From positions 167,435 through 231,434 of the forward strand of contig NZ_AQWP01000010.1 in NCBI RefSeq assembly GCF_000375585.1: a stretch of DNA of 64,000 bases. Reading direction: 5' to 3'. The stretch's first letter is position 1. The number at the start of each line of letters is the position of its first letter. The notes below the pieces were generated by a model, which saw nothing but the letters and a program-made list of their open reading frames with translations, ran no database searches and was not told the DNA's origin. Position numbers and translations under genes: made by a program. This DNA comes from Sinorhizobium meliloti 4H41. Lineage in GTDB: Bacteria; Pseudomonadota; Alphaproteobacteria; Rhizobiales; Rhizobiaceae. Below are positions 1 through 8,744 of this stretch, in pieces.

Positions 1-477
1 CCGCGTCGTCGCCGGCCAGGCCCGCGGCAGGTCGTAAAGGCTGTACCATTGGATCCGATCCGCCCGGCCCTTCAGGAGTTCGGCGGTTCGCTTCAGTCCC
101 CAAAGCTGCACTTCCTCGGCGCCGAAGGTGGAGACGCCGACCTCGCTTACCCAGACCGGCAGTTCGGTGACGCTCTTCAGTTCATCGAGCTTCTGCGGCC
201 ATTCATGGATCTGCCAGAGGTTCCAGTCGAGCGGGAAACCATGGGCCGCGACAGCGTCGACATGGTCGAGCACGCCCTCCGATTTCATCAGAGCGAGGAA
301 GTTCGGATCGATCGGCGAAATTCCCCCGAGCACGCGCGTGAGCCCGGGATTGACCTCCCGGATCGCAGCCGCGGCCAGCTTCGCCATATGGGCAAAGCGG
401 CTCCAGTCCGGATCGATCTCCGGATCCCAATGCGACTTGTTGTTCGGCTCGTTCCAGATCATGGCGGCTTCGATCAT
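1..477 (-). CDS. Glycoside hydrolase (GH39/xylosidase-like), C-terminal end outside the window
   Basis: The 159 visible codons start at an ATG (477-475) preceded by GGAGG five bases upstream. The peptide has a WNEPN motif at residues 8-12, as in the acid/base strand of clan GH-A hydrolases, and later a WVSEVG strand that would hold the nucleophile Glu. Both are hallmarks of beta-xylosidase/GH39-like TIM barrels. The acid/base motif is unusually close to the N-terminus: only 72 bases separate this start from the upstream phosphatase stop, so the first half of a standard barrel is absent. It is probably the last gene of the unit with the phosphatase and ino1. The substrate is unknown. The reading continues past position 1. 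Confidence 0.7.
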   Translation of the reverse strand, partial: MIEAAMIWNEPNNKSHWDPEIDPDWSRFAHMAKLAAAAIREVNPGLTRVLGGISPIDPNFLALMKSEGVLDHVDAVAAHGFPLDWNLWQIHEWPQKLDELKSVTELPVWVSEVGVSTFGAEEVQLWGLKRTAELLKGRADRIQWYSLYDLPRAWPATTR

Positions 478-549
478 GAGTACCTCCGAATTGCCGGAAA
501 CGCCGGCCGGCCCCCCGCATTTGCGGCACCGGCGGACGCGGCCGGCCGG

Positions 550-1149
550 CTACGACACGTTTTCGTTCAACGTCAGGATTTTCGCGCCCCAATCGCCCAT
601 CACCAGTACCGAAATGGAGGCAGGGGCGATTTCGAAGCGCGGCCAGGCGTCGGCGGAAAGGCCTAGAATATGACAGACCAGCGTTTTGATGACGTCCGCG
701 TGGCTGACCAGGGCGACCTTCTCCTGGCCGTGGCGCTGCGCAAGCGCCGCCACAAGTCCCACCGCCCGGCATTGCACGTCCAGCATCGTCTCCCCGCCCG
801 GGGCACGCACGAGGCTTCGCATCGCGTTCCATCGCCGCCAGAGCGGGTCGGTATCGAGGACGTCGAAAGTCTTGCCCGACCAGTCGCCGAAATCCACCTC
901 GTCGAGAGCTTCCGTGGTCACGACCTCCGCGACTTCCGACGCCGCGGCGATCGCCGCGGCCGTTTCCTGCGTGCGCTTGCGCGGGCTCGCATAGATCGAG
1001 CCTATGCCTTCGCCGGCCAGACGCGCCGCGAGCCGCTGGGCCTGCTCGCGGCCCGCGGTGCCGAGCGGCACGTCGCCGGTCCGCCCGGCAAGAAAGCAGC
1101 CGACCCTGTCATGGGCGGCATGCCGCACCAGAAGGAAAGTGGTCGTCAC
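550..1149 (-). CDS. Histidine phosphatase (phosphoglycerate-mutase-like) family protein
   Basis: A 199-residue protein begins at a GTG (1149-1147) that overlaps the ino1 stop as GTGA; no ATG fits. The N-terminus carries LLVRHA with the phospho-accepting His at residue 10, a downstream [10 protein letters not shown] segment and a late SHADVIKT segment supplying the second His, in the order typical of the branch-1 histidine phosphatase superfamily. Coupling to inositol-3-phosphate synthase suggests it could dephosphorylate inositol phosphate or a related sugar phosphate. That role is inferred from context only; members act on many phosphoesters. Confidence 0.85.
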   Translation of the reverse strand: MTTTFLLVRHAAHDRVGCFLAGRTGDVPLGTAGREQAQRLAARLAGEGIGSIYASPRKRTQETAAAIAAASEVAEVVTTEALDEVDFGDWSGKTFDVLDTDPLWRRWNAMRSLVRAPGGETMLDVQCRAVGLVAALAQRHGQEKVALVSHADVIKTLVCHILGLSADAWPRFEIAPASISVLVMGDWGAKILTLNENVS

Positions 1150-2249
1150 TCGGCGGCCCCCAGGAGTGCGTCGGTATCGCCGGCGATGAATTCCTCGAGG
1201 CGTCTGCGCGCTTCGGCATCGGTGAACTGCCGCGGCGGCGACTTCATGAAGTAGCTCGAAGGGGCAATCAGCGGACCGGCGATGCCGCGGTCGATTGCGA
1301 GTTTGGCGCAGCGAACCGCATCGATGACGACTCCTGCGGAATTCGGCGAGTCCCAGACTTCGAGCTTCAGTTCCACGTTGAGGGGGACGTTGCCGAATGT
1401 CGTGCCCTCGACGCGAATATAGGCGAACTTGCGGTCGGCAAGCCAAGGGACGTGATCGCTCGGGCCCACGTGGATGTCGCCGGCCGCGAGCGGAATATCC
1501 ATCTGGCTGACGACCGATTGGGTCTTGGAAATCTTCTTCGATTCGAGCCGTTCCCGCTCGAGCATGTTGAGAAAGTCGGTATTGCCGCCGAAATTGAGCT
1601 GGTAGGTCCGATCTATGCGCACCCCCCGGTCGCGAAAGAGGTTGGCAAGCAACCGATGCACGATGGTCGCGCCGACCTGGCTCTTTATGTCGTCGCCGAT
1701 GAGCGGCAGGCCGCGCTCGGCGAATTTGCGCTGCCACGACTTGTCCGAGGCGATGAAAACGGGAATGCAGTTGACGAAACCGCAGCCGGCGGCAAGCGCC
1801 TGCTCCGCATACCAGCGCGTGGCGACTTCGGAACCGACCGGAAGATAGGAGACGAGCACGTCCGTCTCGGTCCGCCGCAGGACCTCCGCGACGTCGGCGG
1901 CGGGCGCATCGGATTCCTCGATCTCCTCGCGCAGATAGCGGCCGATGCCGTCGAGCGTTCTGCCGCGCTCGACGAGCACGCCGGTGGCGGGAACTTCCGC
2001 AAAGCGGAACGTGTTGTTGGGAGCGGCGTAGATGGCCTCCGCGACATCGCGCCCGACCTTCGAAGCGGCGACGTCGAAGGCCGCTGAGAGCTCGATATCA
2101 CCGACGTGGTATCCGCCGAGACTGGTATGCATCAGCCCCGGAACCGGCTCGTCCTCCTTCGCGTCGCGATAGAATGTCAGCCCTTGGACGAGGGAGGACG
2201 CGCAATTGCCGACACCGACCAGCCCGACCCGAATGGAGTTCGATCGCAT
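1146..2249 (-). CDS. ino1: Inositol-3-phosphate synthase
   Basis: The 367-residue length matches the short actinobacterial/archaeal class of myo-inositol-1-phosphate synthases. The N-terminal Rossmann loop ([15 protein letters not shown], residues about 9-23) binds NAD. The segment [15 protein letters not shown] near residues 184-198 is the family signature around the active-site lysine. The enzyme converts glucose-6-phosphate to inositol-3-phosphate. The gene heads a minus-strand unit with the phosphatase and glycosidase, and a general-stress promoter motif lies 40-64 bases upstream. Most rhizobia catabolise inositol rather than make it, so a synthase inside a glycosyltransferase locus suggests inositol or a derived cyclitol is a building block. 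Confidence 0.9.
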   Translation of the reverse strand: MRSNSIRVGLVGVGNCASSLVQGLTFYRDAKEDEPVPGLMHTSLGGYHVGDIELSAAFDVAASKVGRDVAEAIYAAPNNTFRFAEVPATGVLVERGRTLDGIGRYLREEIEESDAPAADVAEVLRRTETDVLVSYLPVGSEVATRWYAEQALAAGCGFVNCIPVFIASDKSWQRKFAERGLPLIGDDIKSQVGATIVHRLLANLFRDRGVRIDRTYQLNFGGNTDFLNMLERERLESKKISKTQSVVSQMDIPLAAGDIHVGPSDHVPWLADRKFAYIRVEGTTFGNVPLNVELKLEVWDSPNSAGVVIDAVRCAKLAIDRGIAGPLIAPSSYFMKSPPRQFTDAEARRRLEEFIAGDTDALLGAAE

Positions 2250-2288
2250 CTCACCACTACTCCTGCGCAGTATCTACAATGCTTGCCA

Positions 2289-2313
2289 AACCCGCGCGCA
2301 ACCGATTGGTTCC
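2289..2313 (-). promoter_or_regulatory. Candidate RpoE2/EcfG general-stress promoter for ino1
   Basis: On the minus strand GGAAC (2313-2309) is followed after exactly 18 bases by TT (2290-2289). This fits the GGAAC-N18/19-TT consensus I recall for the rhizobial general-stress sigma factor. The putative -10 lies about 40 bases upstream of the ino1 ATG. Confidence 0.55.
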
Positions 2314-2400
2314 TTCTTCTTTCTCCCGTTTCTCGCGCATCGCGGATCGAATTCAGCCGCAGCGCGTTGACTGGGCGGACAGGAAAGTGAGCGAGACTTC

Positions 2401-4146
2401 ATGCTCGTATACGGTGACGCAAAGCGCCTGGAGCGCGCCGACACGCTATGCGCAGAGATCGCCTCGCGCCTGCATACGGCCCAACACCAGCCGGCGGGCA
2501 TCGCGCGCCACACCGAGCTCGTCGCCATCCTGCTCAGGGCCGGGGAACTGGTGCAGGGGCTTGCCGACCTGGAACTGGCGCGGATGGGAGCCGACGACAT
2601 CTCCGCATCGCGCCAGACCGGCGAGTGCCTCCTCCTCGACCTTGCCGGGCTCGTCGCCCGGTCCTGGCGCCAGGGCTTCGCCGGCCCGGTGGTCGTGCCG
2701 GCCCGTGTCGCAAGGTCGCTGGCGGACAGCCAGGCACCGCTTTCCCTCAGCATTCGCGAGCCGGAAGGCTATGCCTTCTATGCTCTTTACCCGGAGAGCT
2801 ATCTCGAGGCCGCGGCAGGTTCCGGGCTTGCTGCCCACACGGTGGTGATCGGCCTGCGCAGCATCGGGACCACGCTCTCGGCGATTGTCGCGGCTTCCAT
2901 CGGTGCGGCGCCTCCCATCACACTGCGGCCGGTCGGCGATCCGTTCCGAAGGCGGCTTGCAGTCGCGCCGCAACTTGCGGAACGGCTGCTGCGCGACCGG
3001 GCGGCGGATTTCGCGATCGTGGACGAAGGACCCGGCCTTTCCGGCAGCTCGTTCGGATGCGTCGCGGATTGGCTGGAGGATCACGGCGTCAGCGCCAACC
3101 GCATTCACTTCTTCCCCGGCCACAAGGGCGGACTTGGGCCGCAATCCTGCGGCCGTCATCGCGAGCGCTGGGCGGAAAGGCCGCGCCATGTCATCGACGT
3201 CGACGATCTCCTGATCAAGCCGTCGCACTCTGCCCGCCACCTCGCCGATTGGGTCGCCCATCTCGTCGGCCCGCTCGAGAAGCCGCTCGAAGACGTCTCA
3301 GCCGGCCTATGGCGCAAGAAGCTTCCCGGCGATCGCTGGCCTCCCGCAGACGGCAGGTTCGAACGCCGGAAATTCCTGGCGCACACCGCCGACGGCCCGT
3401 GGCTCGTCAAGTTTGCGGGACTCGGCGAAGCCGGGCAGCGCAAGCTCGTCAAGGCGCGTCTTCTTGCCGAGGCAGGCTTCACGCCACCGGTCGCCGGATT
3501 GTGCCATGGCTTTCTGGTTCAGAAATGGGTTTCGGCGAAGCCGATGGCGCCGCCGGAATTCCGCCGGCCGGCCTTCATCGCCCATCTCGGCCGCTACCTG
3601 TCCTTCCGGGCGCACAGCCTGCCGCCGCCTGCGGCGCAAGGGGCATCCATGGCCAAACTTTGCGAGATGGCAGTGATCAACACCGAAGAGGCATTGGGCA
3701 GAGCGGCAGCGTCGCGGCTGAAGAGCCGCCTCGGCGATGCGGAACGATACAATTCGACGATCGTGCCGGTCGATACGGACAACCGGCTTCACCGGTGGGA
3801 ATGGCTGGTCGAAGGAGAGCGACACATTCTCAAGACCGATGCGCTCGACCACAGCAGCGCCCATGACCTCATCGGCTGTCAGGACATCGGCTGGGACATT
3901 GCGGGCGCGAGCATAGAATTCGACCTCACGCGGGAGGAGCGGGCGGCGCTGCGCGCGGCCGTATCCGAAGGCTGCTCGCGCATTCCGGATGCCGGGCTGC
4001 TGGAGCTCTTCGAACTCTCCTATCTCGCCTCCCAGCTGGGCCTCTGGATGTCGGCAAAGTCCGTGGCCGCCCCCGAGGAAGTCCCCCGGCTGGAGGCCGC
4101 AGCCGCGCGCTATGCGAGGTTCCTTCGGCGCCGGATCGAGGATTAG
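2401..4146 (+). CDS. Uncharacterised protein with phosphoribosyltransferase-like motif and possible kinase-like C-terminal half
   Basis: A 581-residue protein of no family I can name with certainty. Residues 147-218 look like a type I phosphoribosyltransferase core: a hydrophobic strand then GLRSIGTTLS (151-160), and later IVDEGPGLSGSS (206-217), which resembles the PRPP-binding loop. From about residue 330 the text WLVKFAGLGEAGQRKLVKARLLAEAG resembles the nucleotide-binding lysine strand and helix of aminoglycoside-phosphotransferase-like kinases, but I cannot place a catalytic loop confidently. It is divergent from ino1 across a 151-base spacer and convergent with the Gfo/Idh gene. The start is the only in-frame ATG near the spacer; a GGAAAG lies 15 bases upstream. 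A role in making a phosphorylated or ribosylated small molecule is inference. Confidence 0.75.
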   Translation: MLVYGDAKRLERADTLCAEIASRLHTAQHQPAGIARHTELVAILLRAGELVQGLADLELARMGADDISASRQTGECLLLDLAGLVARSWRQGFAGPVVVPARVARSLADSQAPLSLSIREPEGYAFYALYPESYLEAAAGSGLAAHTVVIGLRSIGTTLSAIVAASIGAAPPITLRPVGDPFRRRLAVAPQLAERLLRDRAADFAIVDEGPGLSGSSFGCVADWLEDHGVSANRIHFFPGHKGGLGPQSCGRHRERWAERPRHVIDVDDLLIKPSHSARHLADWVAHLVGPLEKPLEDVSAGLWRKKLPGDRWPPADGRFERRKFLAHTADGPWLVKFAGLGEAGQRKLVKARLLAEAGFTPPVAGLCHGFLVQKWVSAKPMAPPEFRRPAFIAHLGRYLSFRAHSLPPPAAQGASMAKLCEMAVINTEEALGRAAASRLKSRLGDAERYNSTIVPVDTDNRLHRWEWLVEGERHILKTDALDHSSAHDLIGCQDIGWDIAGASIEFDLTREERAALRAAVSEGCSRIPDAGLLELFELSYLASQLGLWMSAKSVAAPEEVPRLEAAAARYARFLRRRIED

Positions 4147-4176
4147 GATAGGAGCCGCTGTGGACGGCACGCCGCC

Positions 4177-5202
4177 CTACCGCCCATAAATCCTGTCCAG
4201 CACATCCGCCACTGTGACCAGATATTCGTTGTCGGGATCGAAGCGCGCGCCTGCGGCCAGCCTCTCGGCCCAGCCGGCCGCCGCGCGTCCGCCCCAGGCG
4301 TCGGGGGGAACCGCAAGCACCTCGCGCTGCGTGCCGCGATACCGTTCGGCCGTGAAGTCCAGATAAGACCCGTTGACGTTTCTGAGGCTGGCGCCGCCTT
4401 CGGTGCCATAGAAGTCGGCGCTGATCACCGCATCGCATCCGGCCTGCAAATGCCATGAGCATGCGATCCTGGCGAGAGCGCCGTTCGCCAGTTCGACCGT
4501 AGCGACGGCGTAATCCTCGACCTCGTCGCCGTCGCGGCGGATGGGCAGACCTTTGGCGAAGAGCCTGCTTTCCACGCGGGCGACGTCCGGGAACCCGAGG
4601 ACCCAGAGAAGGAGGTCGACCAGGTGCACGCCGAGATCTATGACGCAGCCGCCGCCGGAAAGCGCCTTGTCGTAGAACCACGGCTTGCTCGGCCCGTAGG
4701 CATTGTGGAAGGTGAGGTCCACGGCGAACACGGTGCCGAGTTCGCCCGACGCGATCAGGTCGCGAATCTGCCGCATGCCGTCGGTGTAGCGATAGGAGAG
4801 ATCGACGCTCAAAAGCCTGTCAACATGCCGGGCGGTTTCGACCACCGCCGCGGTCTCGTCGCGCGTGCGGCCGAGCGGCTTCTGGCAGAAAACTGCCACG
4901 CCCTGCTCCAGTGCCACGATCGATTGGGCGGCGTGGAGCGCGCTCGGCGAGGCGATCACGATCCCGTCGAGCTCCTGGTCGAGCAGTGCCTCGAGCGAGT
5001 TCACGACGGAGGCCTCGGGGGTCAGCTCGCGGGCCGCCGCCGCCATTTCCGGCGAAGGATCGAAGATCGCGACGGTTTCGACGGATCCGGTTTCGACCAC
5101 CGCCTTCATCCGGTGTAAGCCGATTCTTCCGACGCCGAGAAAGCCGACGCGGGGGCGAATGACGGCCTTCGGGCTCGTTGAAAGCTGCATTGCGTCACTC
5201 AT
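4177..5202 (-). CDS. Gfo/Idh/MocA family NAD(P)-dependent oxidoreductase
   Basis: The 341-residue length is typical. An N-terminal Rossmann fold (VGFLGVGRIGLHRMKAV, residues about 19-35) is followed by the CQKPLGRT segment around residue 130, which corresponds to the conserved E/QKP motif carrying the catalytic lysine. Further on, the GGCVIDLGVHLVDLLLWVLG stretch is the conserved histidine-containing helix. Members oxidise or reduce sugars and inositols, including inositol 2-dehydrogenases. With ino1 close by, a cyclitol or sugar substrate is plausible but not shown. The start overlaps the stop of the upstream zinc dehydrogenase by 8 bases, so the two are co-transcribed. Confidence 0.88.
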   Translation of the reverse strand: MSDAMQLSTSPKAVIRPRVGFLGVGRIGLHRMKAVVETGSVETVAIFDPSPEMAAAARELTPEASVVNSLEALLDQELDGIVIASPSALHAAQSIVALEQGVAVFCQKPLGRTRDETAAVVETARHVDRLLSVDLSYRYTDGMRQIRDLIASGELGTVFAVDLTFHNAYGPSKPWFYDKALSGGGCVIDLGVHLVDLLLWVLGFPDVARVESRLFAKGLPIRRDGDEVEDYAVATVELANGALARIACSWHLQAGCDAVISADFYGTEGGASLRNVNGSYLDFTAERYRGTQREVLAVPPDAWGGRAAAGWAERLAAGARFDPDNEYLVTVADVLDRIYGR

Positions 5203-6187
5203 GGCAGATCACCAGCGCTTTGATGAAACCTTCAGGCCGGTCGCGCGTCATGTCGAGCGCGGCGCCGAGTTCTTCGAGCGGAAACCGATGGGTGTAGAGC
5301 CGCGAGGGAGAAAAACTACCCGCTGCCGTCGCTTCGATCGCCTCGTTCATGCCGCGCATATAAACGGCGGGATCGCGTTCATGCGCGTTGATCACGTCCA
5401 GGCCGCGCCAGTTCCACAGCTGCATGTTCACCTGTCGGGGGCCGTCCTGGTGGTAGCCCGCGACGACGAGCCTGCCGCGCTCCTTCGTCAGTTCGCCGGC
5501 AAGATCGAGCGGCCATTGCTTGCCGACCGCCTCGATGACGCAATCGCAGAAACGCCCGTCGGTCAGTTGCTTTACCTCTTCGATGATCCGCCAGTGATCG
5601 TCCATGGGAATCACTTCGCTCGCACCGGCCTGCTTGGCCGCGGCGAGCGAAGACGGCCTGCGCGATATCGCTATCACCCGCGCGCCGGCAGCGCTTGCGA
5701 GCTCGGTCAGAAGAATCCCGAGAAAGCCGATACCGACGATCGCCACAGTCTCTCCCGGACTGATCGCGCTGCGCCGGAAGATGTTGAAGGCACAGCCGAG
5801 CGGTTCGCCGGGAAAGGGCTGATCTGCAAGAGACGCCGGCAAGGGCGCGATCGCGCTCTGATCGGCGATGTCGTGCGTGGCATAGGCATGGTAGGAAAGT
5901 GCCGCCACGCGATCGCCCGGTGCGAAACCCTGCACGTCCTCGCCGACCGCGTCGACAATGCCCCAGCCCTCGTGTCCCAGCGCGCCGGGTTCCGTCGGAA
6001 ACTGCATCCATTCCGGACCCGCCCACGGAACGAGATTTGAGGCGCAGACGCCGCAGCCTTCGAGCCTGATCCGCACCTGGCCGCGACCCGGTTGCGGCAA
6101 CGGCAACGTCTCTATGCGCACCGCGCCCGGCCCGGTGACGATAGCGGCGGACATCGTGTCCGTCCGCTGAGATATGCTGATGTTCAT
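5195..6187 (-). CDS. Zinc-type medium-chain alcohol/polyol dehydrogenase
   Basis: A 330-residue product from an ATG at 6187 with AAGGAG six bases upstream; longer readings lack a ribosome site. It shows the MDR pattern: GCGVCASN near residue 43 (catalytic zinc Cys), GALGHEGWG near residue 65 (GHE motif), then a nucleotide-binding GIGFLGILL loop midway. The structural-zinc four-cysteine loop is not evident. The coenzyme-binding half and length fit sorbitol/threonine-dehydrogenase-like enzymes. Overlap with the Gfo/Idh gene suggests the two perform sequential oxidation and reduction of one sugar or cyclitol. The substrate is unknown. Confidence 0.87.
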   Translation of the reverse strand: MNISISQRTDTMSAAIVTGPGAVRIETLPLPQPGRGQVRIRLEGCGVCASNLVPWAGPEWMQFPTEPGALGHEGWGIVDAVGEDVQGFAPGDRVAALSYHAYATHDIADQSAIAPLPASLADQPFPGEPLGCAFNIFRRSAISPGETVAIVGIGFLGILLTELASAAGARVIAISRRPSSLAAAKQAGASEVIPMDDHWRIIEEVKQLTDGRFCDCVIEAVGKQWPLDLAGELTKERGRLVVAGYHQDGPRQVNMQLWNWRGLDVINAHERDPAVYMRGMNEAIEATAAGSFSPSRLYTHRFPLEELGAALDMTRDRPEGFIKALVICHE

Positions 6188-6310
6188 GTCAGCTCCTTCC
6201 CTCGGTGGCGACCTGTCCGGCAGCCCGAAAGGGTGTCGCGAGGTCCGCCGAACCCGCCCCTGCCCCGGCCAAAGAAAGCTCTGAGCAATGTTCAAGAGCC
6301 TCCCGCCCTT

Positions 6311-6335
6311 AACTTGATGTTGCAGCTTTTGTTCC
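6311..6335 (-). promoter_or_regulatory. Candidate RpoE2/EcfG promoter for the zinc dehydrogenase pair
   Basis: GGAAC on the minus strand (6335-6331) is followed after 18 bases by TT (6312-6311). It faces the dehydrogenase gene, leaving a leader of about 120 bases. It shares a 332-base divergent spacer with two similar motifs on the other strand. Confidence 0.45.
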
Positions 6336-6354
6336 TGATGCCCGCAGTTCGCGT

Positions 6355-6379
6355 GGAACACTCCCGCGAAAGAGAGGTT
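6355..6379 (+). promoter_or_regulatory. Candidate RpoE2/EcfG promoter (distal) for the glycan operon
   Basis: GGAAC (6355-6359), 18 bases, then TT (6378-6379) on the plus strand, about 140 bases upstream of the first epimerase gene. Confidence 0.45.
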
Positions 6380-6451
6380 TGTACCTTGGCACGGGGCGAC
6401 GCCCCCGGGGGATCAAAGAAGAACATGAAAGAAGAAGAAGTCAAAGAAGAA

Positions 6452-6476
6452 GGAACATTTGCGACGCACGTTTGTT
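6452..6476 (+). promoter_or_regulatory. Candidate RpoE2/EcfG promoter (proximal) for the glycan operon
   Basis: GGAAC (6452-6456), 18 bases, then TT (6475-6476) on the plus strand, 43 bases upstream of the chosen epimerase ATG. It is preceded by a purine-rich AAGAAG stretch. Confidence 0.45.
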
Positions 6477-6519
6477 GGAGGTTTGTCTCTATCTCTGATT
6501 GGTCATCATCAGGTGCATT

Positions 6520-7626
6520 ATGGCAAAAGTACTTGTTACCGGCGGCTGCGGCTTCATAGGGCGGCATGTTGTCGAAGAGCTTCTTTCAAGGAACTACGAC
6601 CTGCGCGTCCTCGATGCGTTGAACGATCAGGTCCATGCGGATGCGCAGGTCACGCTGCCACCGGAAGTAGACATGCGGCGCGCCGACATATGCGACGCAG
6701 ACGCGGTGAAAAGCGCGCTGAAGGACGTCGATCACGTCATTCATCTCGCCGCGGAAGTCGGCGTCGGCCAATCGATGTACGAGATTTCCCGCTATGTCGG
6801 CGTTAACGACCTGGGCACCGCCGTCCTGCTCGAGGCGATGATCGGCATGCCGATCCGGCGGATCGTCGTCGCCTCTTCCATGAGTGTTTACGGCGAAGGC
6901 TTGTACGAGACGACGGCCCGCGAGCGTCGTGCGCATATCCGGCGATCCCCCGCCGAGATCAAAGCCGGCGCCTGGAACCCGTCCGGTCCTGACGGCGAAC
7001 GCCTGAGGCCGATCGCCACCGACGAGAACAAGCCGGTCGACCTCGCTTCCATCTACGCGCTCACCAAATATGCACAGGAGCGTCAGGTCCTTATATTCGG
7101 GGAAGCCTATGGGACGGACGCGGTGGCGCTGCGGCTCTTCAACGTCTACGGCGCCGGCCAGGCGCTTTCCAACCCTTATACGGGCGTGCTTGCCAACTTC
7201 GCCTCCCGCCTTGCCAACGGGCAATCGCCGATGGTCTTCGAGGACGGCCGTCAGAAACGCGACTTCGTGCATGTCCGCGATGTAGCGCGTGCCTTCCGGC
7301 TGGCGCTCGAACAGCCGCACGCCGCCGGCCACGTCATCAATATAGGCAGCGGCAACGCCTACGCCATTGCGGACATCGCCTCGCTGCTTGCCGAAGCGAT
7401 GGGTGTACCGGAGATTGAGCCGGAGATCATGAACAAGGCCCGCTCAGGCGATATCCGCAATTGCTTCGCCGATATCGCCAAGGCACGCGACCTTCTCGGC
7501 TTCGAACCGGCCCACCGGCTCGAGGATTCTCTTGCGGACTTCGCCCAATGGGTCCGCAGCGCCGGCGCGATCGACCGCGGCGCCGAGATGAAACGCCATC
7601 TGGAAGCACGGGGGCTGGTCCTATGA
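6520..7626 (+). CDS. NAD-dependent epimerase/dehydratase (extended SDR), sugar-nucleotide epimerase
   Basis: The 368-residue protein starts MAKVLVTGGCGFIG, giving the GxxGxxG NAD loop at the usual place; an ATG seven codons earlier is possible but AGGTG precedes this one. SSMSVYGEG, a catalytic YALTKYAQE (YxxxK) and the RLFNVYGAGQ substrate segment follow the order of UDP-glucose 4-epimerase-like extended SDRs. An insert of about 35 residues after SVYGEG, containing ARERRAHIRRSP, is longer than in GalE. First gene of an eight-gene operon whose members mostly overlap by four bases. The precise sugar cannot be read from sequence. Confidence 0.87.
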   Translation: MAKVLVTGGCGFIGRHVVEELLSRNYDLRVLDALNDQVHADAQVTLPPEVDMRRADICDADAVKSALKDVDHVIHLAAEVGVGQSMYEISRYVGVNDLGTAVLLEAMIGMPIRRIVVASSMSVYGEGLYETTARERRAHIRRSPAEIKAGAWNPSGPDGERLRPIATDENKPVDLASIYALTKYAQERQVLIFGEAYGTDAVALRLFNVYGAGQALSNPYTGVLANFASRLANGQSPMVFEDGRQKRDFVHVRDVARAFRLALEQPHAAGHVINIGSGNAYAIADIASLLAEAMGVPEIEPEIMNKARSGDIRNCFADIAKARDLLGFEPAHRLEDSLADFAQWVRSAGAIDRGAEMKRHLEARGLVL

Positions 7627-8744
7627 GCGGCCGGACGGTCGGTACGGACCGGCATCTGGCGGCGCCCGCTCTTTCCGGAAAGACGGCGCCGATCCTGGTC
7701 GTTGGCGGCAGCGGCTTTCTCGGCAGCAATCTGGCCGACAGCTTTCTGCGCGACGGCGAGCACGTGATCGTTCTCGACAATCTCAGCCGTCCCGGCGTCG
7801 AGCGAAACCTCGAATGGCTGGTGGACGGCCACGGCCGTGCCGTCGAGGCATTGATCGCAGATATCCGCGACCCCGGCGCGATCGAACCCGCCTTCAGAGA
7901 AGCCAAGGCAGTGTTTCACTTTGCGGCCCAGACGGCGGTTACCACCAGCCTCGAGCAGCCGACGGACGATTTCGAGACGAATGCCCGCGGCACGCTCAAC
8001 GTGCTCGAAGCCGCACGCCAGGCCGGGCGCCGTGCGCCCGTCATTTTCGCCAGCACAAACAAGGTCTATGGCGCCCTCGGGCACATGGCGATGCAGGAGA
8101 TGCGGGGCCGTTACATGCCGGCCGACGAGGCGACACGCGAGCATGGCGTCGGCGAGGCCCAACCGCTGGATTTCTGTACGCCCTACGGCTGCTCGAAGGG
8201 CGTCGCCGACCAGTATGTGCTGGATTATGCCCGCTCCTTTGGCTTGCCGACGGCCGTGCTCCGGATGAGCTGCGTCTATGGGCCGAGGCAGTTCGGCACC
8301 GAAGACCAGGGCTGGGTCGCCCATTTCCTCATTCGCGCACTCGCCGGCGAGCCTGTTTCGATCTATGGCGACGGCAAGCAGGTCCGCGACATTCTTCATG
8401 TCACCGATGCGGTCGCGGCCTATAGAGCGCTCCTGAATTCGATCGACCGCCTGAAGGGGCGCGCTTTCAATCTTGGAGGCGGACCCGCCAATGCCGTCAG
8501 CATTATGGACGTGCTGAGCGAGATCGAGCTTTTGACCGGCCGCACGCTCTCGAAGGCAAAAAGCGATTGGCGCGCAGGCGACCAATTGTACTTCGTCGCC
8601 GATACGCGCGCGATCGCCGATGCGCTTGGCTGGAGGGCCGCAATGCCCTGGCGCGAGGGCTTGCGCGACCTCTACGCCTGGCTTCACGACGATCGGAGCG
8701 CGGTCAGCAGGCTCCGGCGCCAACCGCGGAGGGTGACCGCATGA
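7623..8744 (+). CDS. NAD-dependent epimerase, CDP-paratose/tyvelose 2-epimerase-like
   Basis: A 373-residue product from the ATG at 7623, which overlaps the previous stop as ATGA; a longer in-frame reading runs inside the neighbour and is rejected. After about 20 unconserved residues it shows PILVVGGSGFLGSN (NAD loop), FASTNKVYG, and CTPYGCSKGVADQYVLDY, which supplies the catalytic Tyr and Lys. TNKVYG followed by PYGCSKG is characteristic of the paratose 2-epimerase branch of extended SDRs. Its two-epimerase pairing with the preceding gene suggests stepwise conversion of one nucleotide sugar. Confidence 0.85.
   Translation: MSGRTVGTDRHLAAPALSGKTAPILVVGGSGFLGSNLADSFLRDGEHVIVLDNLSRPGVERNLEWLVDGHGRAVEALIADIRDPGAIEPAFREAKAVFHFAAQTAVTTSLEQPTDDFETNARGTLNVLEAARQAGRRAPVIFASTNKVYGALGHMAMQEMRGRYMPADEATREHGVGEAQPLDFCTPYGCSKGVADQYVLDYARSFGLPTAVLRMSCVYGPRQFGTEDQGWVAHFLIRALAGEPVSIYGDGKQVRDILHVTDAVAAYRALLNSIDRLKGRAFNLGGGPANAVSIMDVLSEIELLTGRTLSKAKSDWRAGDQLYFVADTRAIADALGWRAAMPWREGLRDLYAWLHDDRSAVSRLRRQPRRVTA

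Noticed and set aside
2448..3866. A 472-codon plus-strand frame inside the 581-aa gene
   Set aside because: The Arg/Pro/Gly-rich translation is typical of an out-of-frame reading of GC-rich coding DNA, whereas the 2401-4146 frame has normal composition.
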